A DNA stretch of 64,000 nucleotides from Mytilus galloprovincialis (GCF_965363235.1 NC_134843.1:93157795-93221794); one strand, 5' to 3'. Shown: positions 1-11,264, numbered from the stretch's first letter. Translations and numbers: made by a program. Notes: a model not told the origin generated them from the letters alone.

Positions 1-975
1 ATATACTGATAAAATGAAACTTTTGTTTTTTGGGAGATCGTGTCGTGCAAAATCGACAACAATACATAAACGGATGTTTAATTTTCGTATGGGACAAATA
101 TTAACCGGTGAGACCAGTCAAATATCATTGACTTACGATTATATCAAAATTTTGATGAAATATGAATTTGATGTTTTTGTTGAAAACTTTGTGGCTGAAA
201 TTTTTTTCAAGACAAGCTACTGTGGAGCAAAATTGTAAAACAGACTTTAGACATATACGAAGAAAACAAATGGAAACACTCAGTTGAACGGCGACCAGAA
301 CTAAAGCGGTACCATAAAATACATACATGTTTGACGGAGCATCGTTTGTTACGACTAGCGGTAACTTATCCATCTCTAAATTCAAAATTTATGACGCTTG
401 TGAAATTAGGATCCATAGCTATACAAACAGGCAAATGCTCCTTGTGTAACTTATATAATACGGATATACTTATGCATTATATACTTTGCTGTACATCTCT
501 TTTACAAATTCGGACAGAAATGTTCTACAAAATTGTTGATATTCTTGACGTAGAAGATTCCGTTCGTTTCTTTAATCAAGATGATGACGAAATTGTCGAG
601 TCGTTACTTGGAAGTATGAATCATACCATGCAAACTATAAATGCTGATGTATGGAGCCTCTTGATGTGCCAAATAGCAGATTATATGTATAAACTATATC
701 AGGTCTTCAATTATGATCTTTATAGTCACATATTTGATCTTAACTAATGTTGTTCTTGTATGAAATTGGTGAATTATAGACGTTTTGTTTTCGACTCTAT
801 TTCATATGTAATTATGTAACTACCTATAGACTTTTTTTATTGCTGTTTATATACTTTGATGTTGTTTAGAATATGTAAATATGTTAGTGTTATGTTCTTG
901 ATTCTGTTCTTATAATATAAATTGTAAAATCTTCATATATGGAGGAAATAAAGATAATCAATCAATCAATCAATC
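1..975 (+). mobile_element. 3' end of a non-LTR retrotransposon (LINE), truncated
   Basis: This is the last part of a LINE ORF2 and its 3' UTR, cut by the window edge. Positions 331-747 encode about 138 residues ending in a stop. They contain a cysteine-histidine knuckle (C-x2-C, then H-x4-C, in 'GKCSLCNLYNTDILMHYILCC' minus its last residue) of the type found after the reverse transcriptase in many LINEs. The same protein continues upstream in another frame (positions 14-220), so one frameshift lies near 215-223. After the stop come about 190 bp of AT-rich UTR, an AATAAA at 947-952 and a tail of AATC repeats ending about 975. A short microsatellite tail is typical of several LINE clades. I cannot assign the clade. 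The frameshift means a dead copy. Confidence 0.7.
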
Positions 976-1603
976 ATACATGTATTTTATCATTTTAACC
1001 ATTTAACTGTTTTTATCTTTGCAAGGAAGTGATTTTGTTTAGCTATAAAAGGACTTGAGTTTTTGTGAATTCTTTTTAAATCATTAACACGACATAATTA
1101 TAACTATAATATCTTTATCGCTAGCACTTATAAAGAAGTTAATTGCAAATATAGTGTTGTGGCAGAAATATGAGTACATGCAAGTTTATTTTTTTAAATC
1201 AATTGGGGATCACAACTGTTTAAAACAATTATAAACTTTCCATTCACCAGTTATACACCCTGTGTCCATCTAATGGTGTGTATACATCAATGTTAATAAG
1301 GTACTCTCTTGCTTGATCACACTATACAGACTTCATTAAAAGGGGTGTCTTCCTTACACATATAATGCTATAACAAATGTATGAGGATTAATTATGAATT
1401 TCTCGATTGTGACAATTTGACTAAGCGTGGATTCGAATGCAGGATAATTAATGTATGTGTTACAGGAGATACTTGCCTATTCAACGAACCTTCTAACAAG
1501 ATTTATGATAGTTGAAATTAGTTATACAAGCTGCATGTTTTGCACCTGTCGTAATGCAGGAACCTGACGTTCAGTAATTTTGTTGATGTGATTCATAAGT
1601 GTT
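976..1603. other. No gene seen; AT-rich spacer
   Basis: No long open frame, splice signal or clear repeat boundary was recognised between the LINE tail and the interspersed repeat that follows. The stretch is AT-rich. Confidence 0.5.
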
Positions 1604-1891
1604 TCTCGGTCTTTGATTTTTATATAGATTAGACCGTTGGTTTTCCCGTTTGAATGGTTTTATCATAGAAATTTTTAAGGCCCTTTGTGTCTTGTTGTTG
1701 GTTGTGATCAAATGCTTCGTGTTAAAGACCATACTTTGACCTTTAATGATAAAATAAAATTGAGAATGGAAATGGGGAATTTGTCAAAGAGACAACAACC
1801 CGACCATAGATCAGACAACAGCAGAAGGTCACCAATGGTCTACTTTTACAGATTGCGATGTAGAGTTGTCTCATTAGCATTCATACTACAT
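1604..1891. repeat. Interspersed mussel repeat with a second repeat inserted in it
   Basis: Positions 1604-1755 and 1850-1891 match one family that recurs at 8493-8622 and, inverted, at 20629-20950. Shared pieces are 'gttggttttcccgtttgaa' and 'agttgtctcattagcattc'. Between them, about 1759-1846 carries a different family ('gtcaaagagacaacaaccc', 'gaccatagatcagacaac') that recurs inverted at 21388-21470 and as a fragment at 11272-11345. I know both motifs as abundant mussel repeats; their class is not known to me. The short open frame here is not a gene. Confidence 0.6.
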
Positions 1892-1894
1892 TTT

Positions 1895-2129
1895 GTTATA
1901 ACTTATTACTACCTAAACTTACTGTCGAATCATTCGTCATTGTTATAACTTATTACTGCCTAAACTTACTGTCGAATCATTCGTCATTGTTATAACTTAT
2001 TACTGCCTAAACTTACTGTCGAATCATTCGTCATTGTTATAACTTATTACTGCCTAAACTTACAGTCGAATCATTCGTCATTGTTATAACTTATTACTAC
2101 CTAAACTTACTGTCGAATCATTCGTCATT
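1895..2129. repeat. 47-bp tandem repeat, five copies
   Basis: Unit starts 'gttataacttattactgcc' and ends 'tcattcgtcatt'. Copies begin at 1895, 1942, 1989, 2036 and 2083, exactly 47 bp apart, with only two or three single-base differences. The array starts where the preceding interspersed repeat ends and stops at 'gttat' just before a Penelope-like fragment. Confidence 0.93.
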
Positions 2130-2184
2130 GTTATTCGTATTTTCTTCTCATCTCTTTATGTGTCTTTTTATTATCACCTTGTAT

Positions 2185-2905
2185 AAAAGAGGGACGAAAG
2201 ATACCAAAGGGACAGTCAAACTCATCAATCTAAAACAAACTGACAACACCATGGCTAAAAATGAAACAGACAAACGAACAACAGCACAAATGACACAAAA
2301 TGGAAAACGAAAGAATAAACAACACGAACCCCACCAAAAAAACTAGGGGTGATCTCAGGTGCTCCGGAAGGGTAAGCAGATCCAGCTCCACATGTGGCAC
2401 CCGTCGTGTTGCTTATGTGATAACAAATCTGGTAAATAGTCTACTTCGGTAGGTCACATTCATGAAAGGGAAGGGGTTGTAGTTACGACGTAAGGAAAAT
2501 ATCCGATATCATTTGTGAAACGGTTATTCCATAACGGTCAACCAACTCGTGATGGCGTCCGTAAAATTTACGAAGGGATGATTTTAACTTCACCATTTGG
2601 AACTCTTGATATAATAGCTTCCTTGTGACCAGCAACCCTCTATCAGGAAAATCATGATAGGAAATGCAAGCACGGGAATATCGTATCAATTGGGAGATCT
2701 ATACCCCGTATGCAGATGCTATTGGAATGTTGCTACTTAGAAATGGACAGTTCACAATTGGAAAGCTGAAATCCTCTCTTTTTTCGTAAAGTTTTGTTTT
2801 CAACCGACCCTCATTGTCAATTTTTAGATATAAATCAAGATATGAGGCCGACATAACTGTATATGTAGTATCATTTATCTCTAGCTCGATGGGATATAAC
2901 TTTCT
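2185..2905 (-). mobile_element. Truncated Penelope-like element fragment (3' part)
   Basis: Reads on the minus strand. It matches the right-hand copy at 35691-36420 almost base for base: the tail (about 2188-2480, with 'gggacgaaagataccaaagg') followed by the C-terminal part of the RT open frame (about 2483-2890). Homology fades near 2905, so the element is cut at its 5' side, as is usual for retroelements. It has no complete coding region. Confidence 0.8.
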
Positions 2906-5266
2906 TTCAGTGTATCTGTTTAGAATGTATGATAAATTTCAGTAATAAAGAAGCTGAAATCAACATACACCACTTATAGTACTGCAACTGACATAAAAAA
3001 AAAGATGCTAAGTTAACGAGTTTAATAGTTCGAAATAACACACGGCTGCAAATTGTTTTAAATGATAGAATAATCTCTATATTCTAATTTCCGTCTGGTC
3101 GTAAAAAGTTTCTATTGTCACATTTTTGTATGTTATCCCTTTAATGGGGATAACCCTCAATTTACGGTTTTGGGTAGTTACCTTAAAATCCGAAAATATA
3201 TTTTTTGGTTTAATTTCCCGCTATGTTCGTAAATATTTTCGATGCACTGTCATTAAGGATCATCGGAATGATGAAGACATAAATATAGTACCATCCCCAA
3301 GTAAAACTTTCAAACTCAAAGTTAGACTGTTTAGGCTGTTTTTTTAGATAGAAATTTAACGCGTTTTTCTTTGAAAACCAGAAAACATATTAAGATTAAA
3401 ACTAAAAATAACCGCTACAAAGATAAATCCGGTTTAGTTTAATATTTTTTCTTGAGGTTTAAAATGGTTAGATATAAAGAAATCTGATATTTTTTTTATT
3501 AAAATAAACTCCTTTGATGGGTTTATTGAAATTTAAGTAAAAAACAATTATGGATGACTTCTAGAAAGTTAAAAAAAAAATACAGTACCCATGGCCAGGG
3601 TAAAAGCATTTAGTGCATACCTGGCCAGGCACATAGATCGAAAGATCACAAATAAATCCGTGTTTCCCTGGTAGCAGTATAAATTAAATTGCATTGAAAT
3701 AATTGTGGTAGATATATCAACAGTGTTATTTTATTATTTAACTCGTAGTTATCTAAAAGGAAATTATAAAAAAAAAAAACATAATATGACGGAAGATATA
3801 TTTTTGTCATTCAACGTATGCATTCAAATATATATATACATTGATAATTTAGAGTGGATAATTTAAATACTTGGTGGAATTTAAATAATTAATTTATCTA
3901 TTAGTATGTACATGTATATCCATATAAAGAAGTTACTTCCTTGTTTTAAACATAAACTTCCTTAGAATCTGTAGGTAAGTCTGTTTATTTTCTAGGTCTG
4001 AAAAAAGTATTAACACAAATACCGACCTTTAGGTAAATTCAAAAAGGCAAATGTCAATAAAACTGGCATAATAAAACGTAAGTACATACCAACTAACGGA
4101 ACAAATCGAAAACAACTGTCATATCCAGAAAGGAGGAGAATAAAATGTGGACAATGCAACTACATATCACATTAAATAATCGTGAAACAACTGAATTCAG
4201 ATACCACAAAATCAGGAAGGGGTAAGTCCTTAGAGCCAATTTTCTCTGTATGCGTTCGGTGTCATTAGCAATCGGTCGTTGAAATCTACTGGAAATAGAC
4301 AATTAAAATTACAAGAGATTCTACATTTACATTTATTTTTAAAGACGTTTAATTCAGACTATTTGGAACATGAATTGTTCTTCTTCGTTTGTCTATGTTT
4401 GTATGTCTGTTAGTTTTTGAAAGAGTCATTGTGTTTATGTGACTTTTGGTGATTCATGTTATCCATGATATATATTTTATGATATAAAGTTAACATTTGC
4501 CAGTAAAATATATCTCGATAAAATCAAAATGATATTCAATGCCACATGTTGACAATTTTTCCAATTTTACGTACAAAAATGTGTTCTTTTTAGTTGAAAA
4601 AAATCCCTATAATCAGGAAATCAGGAAATTGCAACAGTGAAATAAAAGCAAAGCTTTGTTTGTTTGATTTATGAAAAAAATAGGCAAACAACAACAGTTC
4701 ATTAAGACGAAAAACTAAATACACATGTATAAGTCAAATCTGTTATGTGTGATACCACCATTTCTTTTCCCCATTAAGTTTGAGTTAAATTTGCACTTTT
4801 TCCAAACAATTGTGCAGAATTAATCTTTGTTTCAAATATAGAAATACTTGACATGAGTGTTATCCTGTCTGGTACATAACCGTAGACAAAATGTCACATG
4901 GATTTCATTGCATATACGAAAATAACCAATCAACTTTCACCTCTTTTGTTCCTGTGTCCAACCTTAAGTAACCACGTAAAATCAAGATTCCAAATTATAG
5001 TGTAGAAATACAAAGAAAATAATGATGCTTTGAAACACCCAAGATACATTTCTATTGCCCAATTGTTTTTTACTGTAATGAAATGTATGTAGACTTAATG
5101 TCTTCTAATTGACAAATTCAATGGATGTTTGTTTTACAACTATTTAAAATGTTAAAAGGTTCCTTACTTGGGTCAGTGATATACGCATTCGTTCAGTTGT
5201 AATTGCTAAATGGAATGCATATATTTTATTCTGAATAACTAATCTATACGTATGCTCAACATAAAA
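2906..5266. other. Upstream region or intron of the LRR gene; no gene seen
   Basis: About 2.3 kb of AT-rich DNA with no convincing open frame. Because the LRR coding exon at 5310 is preceded by a splice acceptor, part of this stretch is probably an intron of that gene, with a 5' untranslated exon somewhere upstream. I could not pick that exon. Confidence 0.45.
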
Positions 5267-5283
5267 GTTTTTTTCTTTTTCAG
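5267..5283 (+). promoter_or_regulatory. Splice acceptor in the 5' UTR of the LRR gene
   Basis: A long pyrimidine run ends in CAG at 5281-5283, giving an exon start at 5284. The exon then has an in-frame TGA at 5292-5294 before the ATG at 5310, so translation cannot start further upstream. A 5'-UTR intron followed by one uninterrupted coding exon is common in Toll-like-receptor-type genes of molluscs. Confidence 0.7.
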
Positions 5284-5309
5284 TACTATAATGATGTAAT
5301 CAGAGAGTC

Positions 5310-6863
5310 ATGGATAGAAGACATGTTTTGTTTCTTTCCAAAGCTTTGTTTTTTCAGTCTATCTTTCATATACTTGGCGGATTAAAGTGTGATAAAGACA
5401 TCGATGCTTGTAAATGTGCGGAGAATACTTATAACCTCTCAAATAGAAGTGGTATTCATGTACAACGTTTGCGCAAATTAAGTTTCAAGAATGACACAAC
5501 TTGTATTAATTTTAACAATAATAATATACCGAAGTTATCATGCGAAGATTTTTCTCCTATACCAAGCAGCGTAAAAAAAATATATTTGAGAAACTGCAAA
5601 ATAAAGTCAATTGACTGCACAAATATTTTTAGAAATTTGACAAAGCTTATGGTTTTCGATATTGGATCCAATGAACTGCAAACTAATGCGTTTATAAACA
5701 TATTCATGAGTGTTGAAAAGGTGTCAAGTATAGCTTCACTCAGTCTAAACATTTCTGGTAACGAATTGAGTGAAAATTTTTCGTATTCTTTCCTTCATAA
5801 TTTAAAAGAATTTCGAGCAGATGGCTGTAAAATTAACAACTTACAAAAAATATTGGAAACAAACAAAACTAATAATCGTCTTAGGTTGTTGTCACTGCAA
5901 CATAACCAGATAAATGAAACTTCGTTAGAAGCATTTTATAGTCATGGAGAACACTACGAAATGCTAGATAGTTTAATTCTTTCTTATAATCCGGTTAAAA
6001 GTTTAACTCGAACTGTTTTCTCCAAATTGCAAAAGCTGAGAAATCTTTGGATTACAAACCTTTTCGCCTTTACAACATTTCCAGGATTGAATTGCCCAAG
6101 GCTTAACGTACTCGACATAAGCAATTCGTTCTCTTTTAATCCAGTGGAAGACGTAATAAATGTTTTTAACATCTCAAGGAACATATCAAATCTAGTTTTA
6201 AGTGGAACTGACCTAGTAAACTGGACGGAAAATGATCTCCTGCAATTGTTAAGTCCTTTGACAGAACTAACTGAATTAAATTTAAATAAAACATCATTAA
6301 CAGAAATTCCGTGCAATCTTTTAAGAGCACAAACATCCTTAAAATTTATCGGTTTGTCGGAAAACTATATTGTAGGTTGGTTTAGTGATTGCTTTGAAAA
6401 TATGCCTAAGGACTTAGAAAAGATTTATTTACGTCAAAATCTTATAACTATAATAAACGAAACATCATTTCCGCAGCTATTGGTGAAAAAGCTAAAGCAT
6501 CTTTACTTGAATGGGAACCTATTTAAATGTGACTGTTCCACACATTGGTTTCGTTCCTGGATGAGAGATCATTATGGAATACTTGATGCGCTTTCTGAGG
6601 ACAAATCAACACCTTTTTACGAATGTCATTCTCCTAAAAACAATGGGACATTGCTTGTTGACTTTGATCCTACGTATGAAGAGTGCTATGGATTGTCTAT
6701 ATCCGAGTTGCTATCTTTATCGATATCGGGATTTTGTTTTGTATTGGTACTAACGCTAAACGCTTTGACGAAACTCAACTACAAGAAGAGGGGCGTAAGA
6801 TACCAGAAGGACATCAAAGGTTACGAAGAAATTGACGGTTGGGCCATGGTGAAAATTTCATAA
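5310..6863 (+). CDS. Leucine-rich-repeat transmembrane protein, Toll-like-receptor-type ectodomain, no TIR
   Basis: A 517-residue protein in one exon. Residues 5-24 form a hydrophobic signal segment. A cysteine-rich N-cap (about 27-80) and a run of irregular leucine-rich repeats follow to about residue 400, with many Asn-X-Ser/Thr sites. Residues 407-461 are a typical LRR C-cap (CDCSTHWFRSW, then two later cysteines), the form seen in Toll-like receptors. Residues 462-489 are one membrane span (LSISGFCFVLVLTLNAL). Only 28 residues follow, basic then mixed, ending WAMVKIS. Known Toll-like receptors have a TIR domain of about 140 residues there, and none is encoded. It therefore looks like a cell-surface recognition protein with no signalling domain: a decoy or co-receptor, or a TLR that lost its TIR. 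The frame is clean over 1.55 kb, which argues against a decayed gene. The start is set by an in-frame stop 18 bp upstream. Ligand unknown. Confidence 0.85.
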   Translation: MDRRHVLFLSKALFFQSIFHILGGLKCDKDIDACKCAENTYNLSNRSGIHVQRLRKLSFKNDTTCINFNNNNIPKLSCEDFSPIPSSVKKIYLRNCKIKSIDCTNIFRNLTKLMVFDIGSNELQTNAFINIFMSVEKVSSIASLSLNISGNELSENFSYSFLHNLKEFRADGCKINNLQKILETNKTNNRLRLLSLQHNQINETSLEAFYSHGEHYEMLDSLILSYNPVKSLTRTVFSKLQKLRNLWITNLFAFTTFPGLNCPRLNVLDISNSFSFNPVEDVINVFNISRNISNLVLSGTDLVNWTENDLLQLLSPLTELTELNLNKTSLTEIPCNLLRAQTSLKFIGLSENYIVGWFSDCFENMPKDLEKIYLRQNLITIINETSFPQLLVKKLKHLYLNGNLFKCDCSTHWFRSWMRDHYGILDALSEDKSTPFYECHSPKNNGTLLVDFDPTYEECYGLSISELLSLSISGFCFVLVLTLNALTKLNYKKRGVRYQKDIKGYEEIDGWAMVKIS

Positions 6864-7149
6864 TTCGTTGCTATTGGATGTTTTTAACTGATATAAAGAA
6901 CACACAGGAACACACAGGAAAATGTCATAATCAAAAGCAAGATCAATTTTAATTGCAATTATAAGACGATTCGTTGAGTCATAAAACAAACAATTACAAA
7001 CGGATTCTCTCCTGTTAAAAATCTGCTTTGTTCCATTTTTTTGCCATGTTGAAAAAGACGATTATAAAACTGGTGTCATTGATATACTTATACGATGTCT
7101 GTTTTAGTATTCCTCTTCTATACGTTTTACATCATTATCTCCCTCATGC

Positions 7150-7335
7150 AAAGCTTTGATTCCTTTCACGGATTTGGCTATACTTTTTGGAACTTTTGGA
7201 TTATAGCTCTTCATCTTTTATATAAGCTTTGGATTTCAAATATTTTGGCCACGAGCATCACTGAAGAGACATGTATTGTCGAAATACGCATCTGGTGCAG
7301 AAAACTTGGTACCGTTATTGTTATTGCAGCATAAT
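7150..7335. repeat. Interspersed mussel repeat ('GCATCACTGAAGAGAC' family)
   Basis: The stretch 'gagcatcactgaagagac' through 'gtaccgttattgttattgc' matches a repeat I recognise as very common in mussels. A related copy is at 26570-26655 ('gagcgtcactgatgtc', 'gcgcgtctggcgta'). The 79-codon open frame over it is incidental. Confidence 0.6.
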
Positions 7336-7454
7336 ACGTCGTTCATAAATGATATAACTGTTAATACATGTACCTACAAAATATATACGTCATTTGGACA
7401 AAGACAAAATATAATGAAACAAACCAAAACTAATTTCATTTTTAAATAGTTAGT

Positions 7455-7625
7455 ATGTCGTTTTTAAAAAGAGATTCGCCAGATACCGAATGGGCATTCA
7501 AACTTATTTTTCTAAGACATACTGACAATACCACGATTAACAATGAAATAGGGAAAAGACAAACAACAGTCTACATATCTCAACACAGAAAATTTTAAAC
7601 AGAGCAACACGACCCCCACCAAACT
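7455..7625. repeat. Diverged copy of the Penelope-like element tail
   Basis: The order of motifs is the same as at 2188-2346 and 35691-35850: 'cagataccgaatgggca', 'catactgacaatacca', 'gggaaaagacaaacaac', 'caacacgacccccacca'. It is more diverged than either of those and has no RT part, so it is an old fragment. Confidence 0.55.
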
Positions 7626-8019
7626 TTAAGGTTAGAACTATTTTCTCAAAGTACAATTAATTTTATCGTAATAAGTATTGTTTTTGTAAATATTTATTTT
7701 ATTAGCGAAATGATAGTAACCACGGTAACATTGCTCAATATTAACAAGGACGTAGGATCAAAAGGTTAACTCTAGTTTCTACATTGTCATTTTTCGTTTC
7801 CTCCTATGGATTTTTCTTACCTTTAAGTTTTCATATATTCTGGCTATGTATTTTTCAGTCAGTGGAAGAAAGCTTAAACTGTTGTAAAAAGGGCTGATAC
7901 AATGTTGAATACTAGTGGCATAGGTATGACACTTCTCTGTTGCCCATGACCTGCTTGTGGTATTATTTCTGATAAAATACTTTAAATGTCAGATATAGCC
8001 GCATCATGTGCTTGATGAA

Positions 8020-8229
8020 TAACGAAAAACTCTTTACTAACCATATGCTGTATTTGAATTTTTCTGGAAAAAGTAAAGTCACAAAAATACTGGACTCAAG
8101 AGAAAAATTCATAAAGGAAAGTCCCTGATCAAGTGGCGAAATAAACAGCATAGACACATCAAATGAATGCATAACAACTGTCATATTCCTGACTTAGTAC
8201 AGGCATTTTCCTATGTAGAAAATAGATGA
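8020..8229 (+). repeat. Interspersed repeat, 'CCTGACTTGGTACAGGC' family, copy 1
   Basis: Contains 'catattcctgacttag', 'acaggcattttcctatg' and 'gtagaaaatagatgatta'. Other copies lie at 11905-12080 (plus), 12710-12923 joined to 19091-19140 (minus, split by the LTR element) and 63245-63415 (plus). I know this as an abundant mussel repeat of unknown class. Confidence 0.6.
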
Positions 8230-8492
8230 TTAAGGTTTATGACCCCTTCTGTAGCCATTTTTGTACGAATTTTTCAAACTTCAATTGTATCAAAACTACA
8301 GATGTAATGAATAATAGAGATAGACCATTTTGTACATATACTCAGAGGAAACTTGATGCAAAGCATTATTATTTATTGTTTCATTGAATTTAATAGAAAA
8401 AGAGTACTTTGTGGCAAATAAACCAAGATTTTTATAGAAAATCCACAGCCTTTAATACAGAGATTTTTGTTATAAAATTTGAAATTTAATTT

Positions 8493-8622
8493 TGGGGCCC
8501 TTTATAGATTTTTGTTCCGTGTCGAAGGCCGTACATTGACCTATAAGAGTTTACTTTTATAAATTGTTATTTGGATGGAGAGTTGTCTCATTGACACTCA
8601 CAAAACATCTTCCTATATCCAA
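8493..8622 (-). repeat. Interspersed repeat inserted in the TTAA element
   Basis: Shares 'ggccctttatagattttt', 'cgaaggccgtacattgacc' and 'gagttgtctcattgacac' with the family at 1604-1891 and 20629-20950. The sister TTAA element at 9428-10125 lacks it, so the junctions mark an insertion. Confidence 0.65.
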
Positions 8623-8787
8623 TTACTCACTTGCTTTTCTATGATGTGCTATAGTGTTTTTTTTACAAAAAAAGTTCTAAGCAACCTGTAAATTCCAAAA
8701 TACCTCGTGCTGAGCCACTAAAGTCGATCGCACCCTAAAAGGTGTACTTGATTTGGTCCATATTTTAATTTGTTTTATCCAATATCT

Positions 8788-8889
8788 CACAGACACTTGT
8801 CTCAGAAAAAAAATTTCCTATATACCTTAATATAACACGTGTTATATTAAGGTATATAGGAAATTTTTTTTCTGAGACAAGTGCCTGTG
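8788..8889. mobile_element. 102-bp palindromic MITE with 8-bp target duplication
   Basis: Two 51-bp arms meet at AACAC|GTGTT (centre 8838/8839) with a single mismatch and no loop. The outer end is CACAGACACTTGTCTCAG. Both sides carry the same 8 bp, CAATATCT (8780-8787 and 8890-8897). An 8-bp duplication is the hallmark of hAT-type (also P-type) transposition. It encodes nothing and would need a transposase supplied in trans. Confidence 0.85.
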
Positions 8890-9427
8890 CAATATCTACA
8901 TTAATAAACTCGTTTTAAGGAAATCAATGCTAGCACTGCATGCAATAATCTTATATCTATCAGTCATAAAATTGTCAAATACGAGGGTACAAGGATAAAT
9001 GCTGTGGATTTTCTATAAAATTTGGATATGTTTAGCATTGAGTCAACACAAGGGTACATAATCCTTAACCTAGCTTAAATCAGTCTATGAAATATCTTAT
9101 GTATATAGAAAGATAGTACGCGGAAAATTGTAGAAATAAAACAAAACTTTATTAAACAAGTTTACGGAGTTTAGATGAGTACTATAGTACTTTAAATATT
9201 TGTGACATATACACGTGTATATTCTTCCTTGTCCCATAATTACATTTTACTTCCTTGTTTAGTTCCGTGACATACTATGATGTCGTCCCTAATTATTGAT
9301 TTTAGATTTTACAAAATACTGTCTCTGATGATTTAAAAAGATATATAATGAAATTGTCATTTTAACAATTAGATGGAAGAATATCTATTACAATAAAATT
9401 GTATTGTGATTTAAAAGAATCTCTTAA

Positions 9428-10125
9428 GGTTAAGGACCCCTTCTGTAGCTATGCGAATTACGTAACTCTGCAGTAGTATCAAAACAACAAAGATAATGAA
9501 TAGTAGAGATAGGCCATTGTGTACATATACCAAGGGGAAACGTCCTGCAAAGCTTTTTTTTATTGTTTCGTTGCATTTAGTAGCAAAATGGAATTTTGTG
9601 GCAAATAAATCCAAGATTTTTGTAGAAAATCCACAGCCTTTCCCCTTTACTGTCATATTTGACAATTCGGTGTTTGATAAATGGAGGACTATTGCATGCA
9701 GTGTGAGCAATGATTTCCTTTAAGTAAATATAAATATGGACCAACTAAGTTCACCTTCTAGGGTTTACTCGACTTTAGTGACTCAGCACGAGTTTTTTGG
9801 AATTTAAAGGTTATTAAGGACTTTTAGTAAAAAATAAACACTAGCACATCATAGAAAAATAAGTGATTAATCCATGTTTAAAATTTTATAACTAAAATTT
9901 CTGTATTAAAGGCTGTGGATTTTCTATAAAAAGCTTGGTTTATTTGCCACAAAGTACTCTTTTTCTATTAAATAATAAAACAGTAAATAATAATGCTTTG
10001 CATCAAGTTTCCCCTTGGTATATGTACAAAATGGCCTATCTCTGTTATTCATTATATCTGTAGTTTTAATATAATTGAAGTTTAAAAAGTTCGTACAAAA
10101 ATGGCTACAGAAGGGGTCATAAACC
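9428..10125. mobile_element. TTAA-flanked inverted-repeat DNA element, copy 2
   Basis: Flanked by TTAA at 9424-9427 and 10126-10129. The ends are inverted copies: left GGTTAAGGACCCCTTCTGTA, right the complement of GGTTTATGACCCCTTCTGTA. The arms stay similar for roughly 200 bp, including 'aaatccacagcc'. It is 698 bp with no coding capacity. It lies in the opposite orientation to the copy at 8234-9064, so the pair itself forms a large inverted repeat. Confidence 0.75.
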
Positions 10126-10129
10126 TTAA

Positions 10130-11264
10130 AAAATAAAATTGCATTATTTATTATAGTTATTCTACTTTTTCTGTTTGGGTTTTTTCAGGAAATAATTTTG
10201 TATATTTTGTATAATTAAAATTATAAAAAAAAATCCAAAAATATCACAGCAGTGCTGTTGGGATCGTGTGTTTTTCCACGGGAGTCGGTTCATGTTTTTT
10301 TTTTTTTGTTAATGTAGACCAGTTTTTGGTTTTTTTTATTATTATTATTTAAATAACATGCGGTCAATTCGACTTAATCTTAATTTACAAGTACATTTGT
10401 ATATCGGTTTTATTTATGATAGTCAGATTTTTATCTTATTAGAAGTTTTGAGCATAAACAGCGCCTGATTTCCCACTAATTTAGCTTTTTACACTAACAA
10501 GGTTTTTCGAGTGCTACAACTAAAACGTCCAGGTTTTTTTCACAACTGATCCGTTTCTTTCTCTTTCCTTTTTTGTATAATGATTTTCAGTCATAGTTTA
10601 TCTAATCAAATTAAAAGTTCATCCTTAATATTGATGAACTACTCCCAACTCGACGTTAAACACTCAACAACTAATCAATCACACATTCCATGAAATTTTG
10701 ATGAAGTTTACGTTATTCCTTCTGAAAGTAAATAGATAATTTTAAAAGAAGACGGATAAAGTTATTCTATAAATTATATTATCATTATTCTTTGTCTACT
10801 AGATTGAGTCCATCCAATAAAAAACGATAATTTTGTGCATTATTCCCCCTTGATTATATTTAATATTTTGTTTTAACTGGATATTCCTTTTTTGGTTTTT
10901 CAGTTTATTTCAATCTGAATAAAATTCATATTAGTTTTAACTAATGTCATATGCATATTAGCATAGCTAAGTCAGATATCTATATTTTCATTAGATTGAA
11001 GTGTTTATCTTCATCCTGCAATATTATCAGCCAACAATTGTACAAATGACAAGTTCAAATATTTCTGTTTTGCTTCATTTGTAATTGCAGCCATGTGGAT
11101 ATCAATTATTTGGATTTAAACAAACTATATAAAGCATCCATTTCCTGGTGTATATTGTAGGGTAAAAAACGTTATATGTAGATTATCAAAAATCATAAAA
11201 TTTATTTGTTTTCGCTTTTCGTCCTGTTTCTTACGCTCTTACAAGAAAATTCATATTTTCCGAC
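10130..11264. other. No gene seen
   Basis: AT-rich sequence with short homopolymer runs. No open frame, repeat family or splice pair was recognised. Confidence 0.45.

Larger units (their letters stand above)
8234..9064. mobile_element. TTAA-flanked inverted-repeat DNA element, copy 1 (with insertions)
   Basis: The left end reads TTAA then GGTTTATGACCCCTTCTG, and the body follows the reverse complement of the copy at 9428-10125. It holds two inserts that the other copy lacks: an interspersed repeat (8493-8622) and a 102-bp palindrome (8788-8889). The right part is shorter and more diverged, so its end (TTAA at 9065) is less certain. There is no open frame, so it is non-autonomous. TTAA targets are used by piggyBac-type transposases, but the termini do not clearly match canonical piggyBac ends. 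Confidence 0.6.

Noticed and set aside
7095-7334. 79-codon open frame after the LRR gene, considered as a missing C-terminal exon
   Set aside because: Most of it is an interspersed mussel repeat and it has no TIR-type motif.
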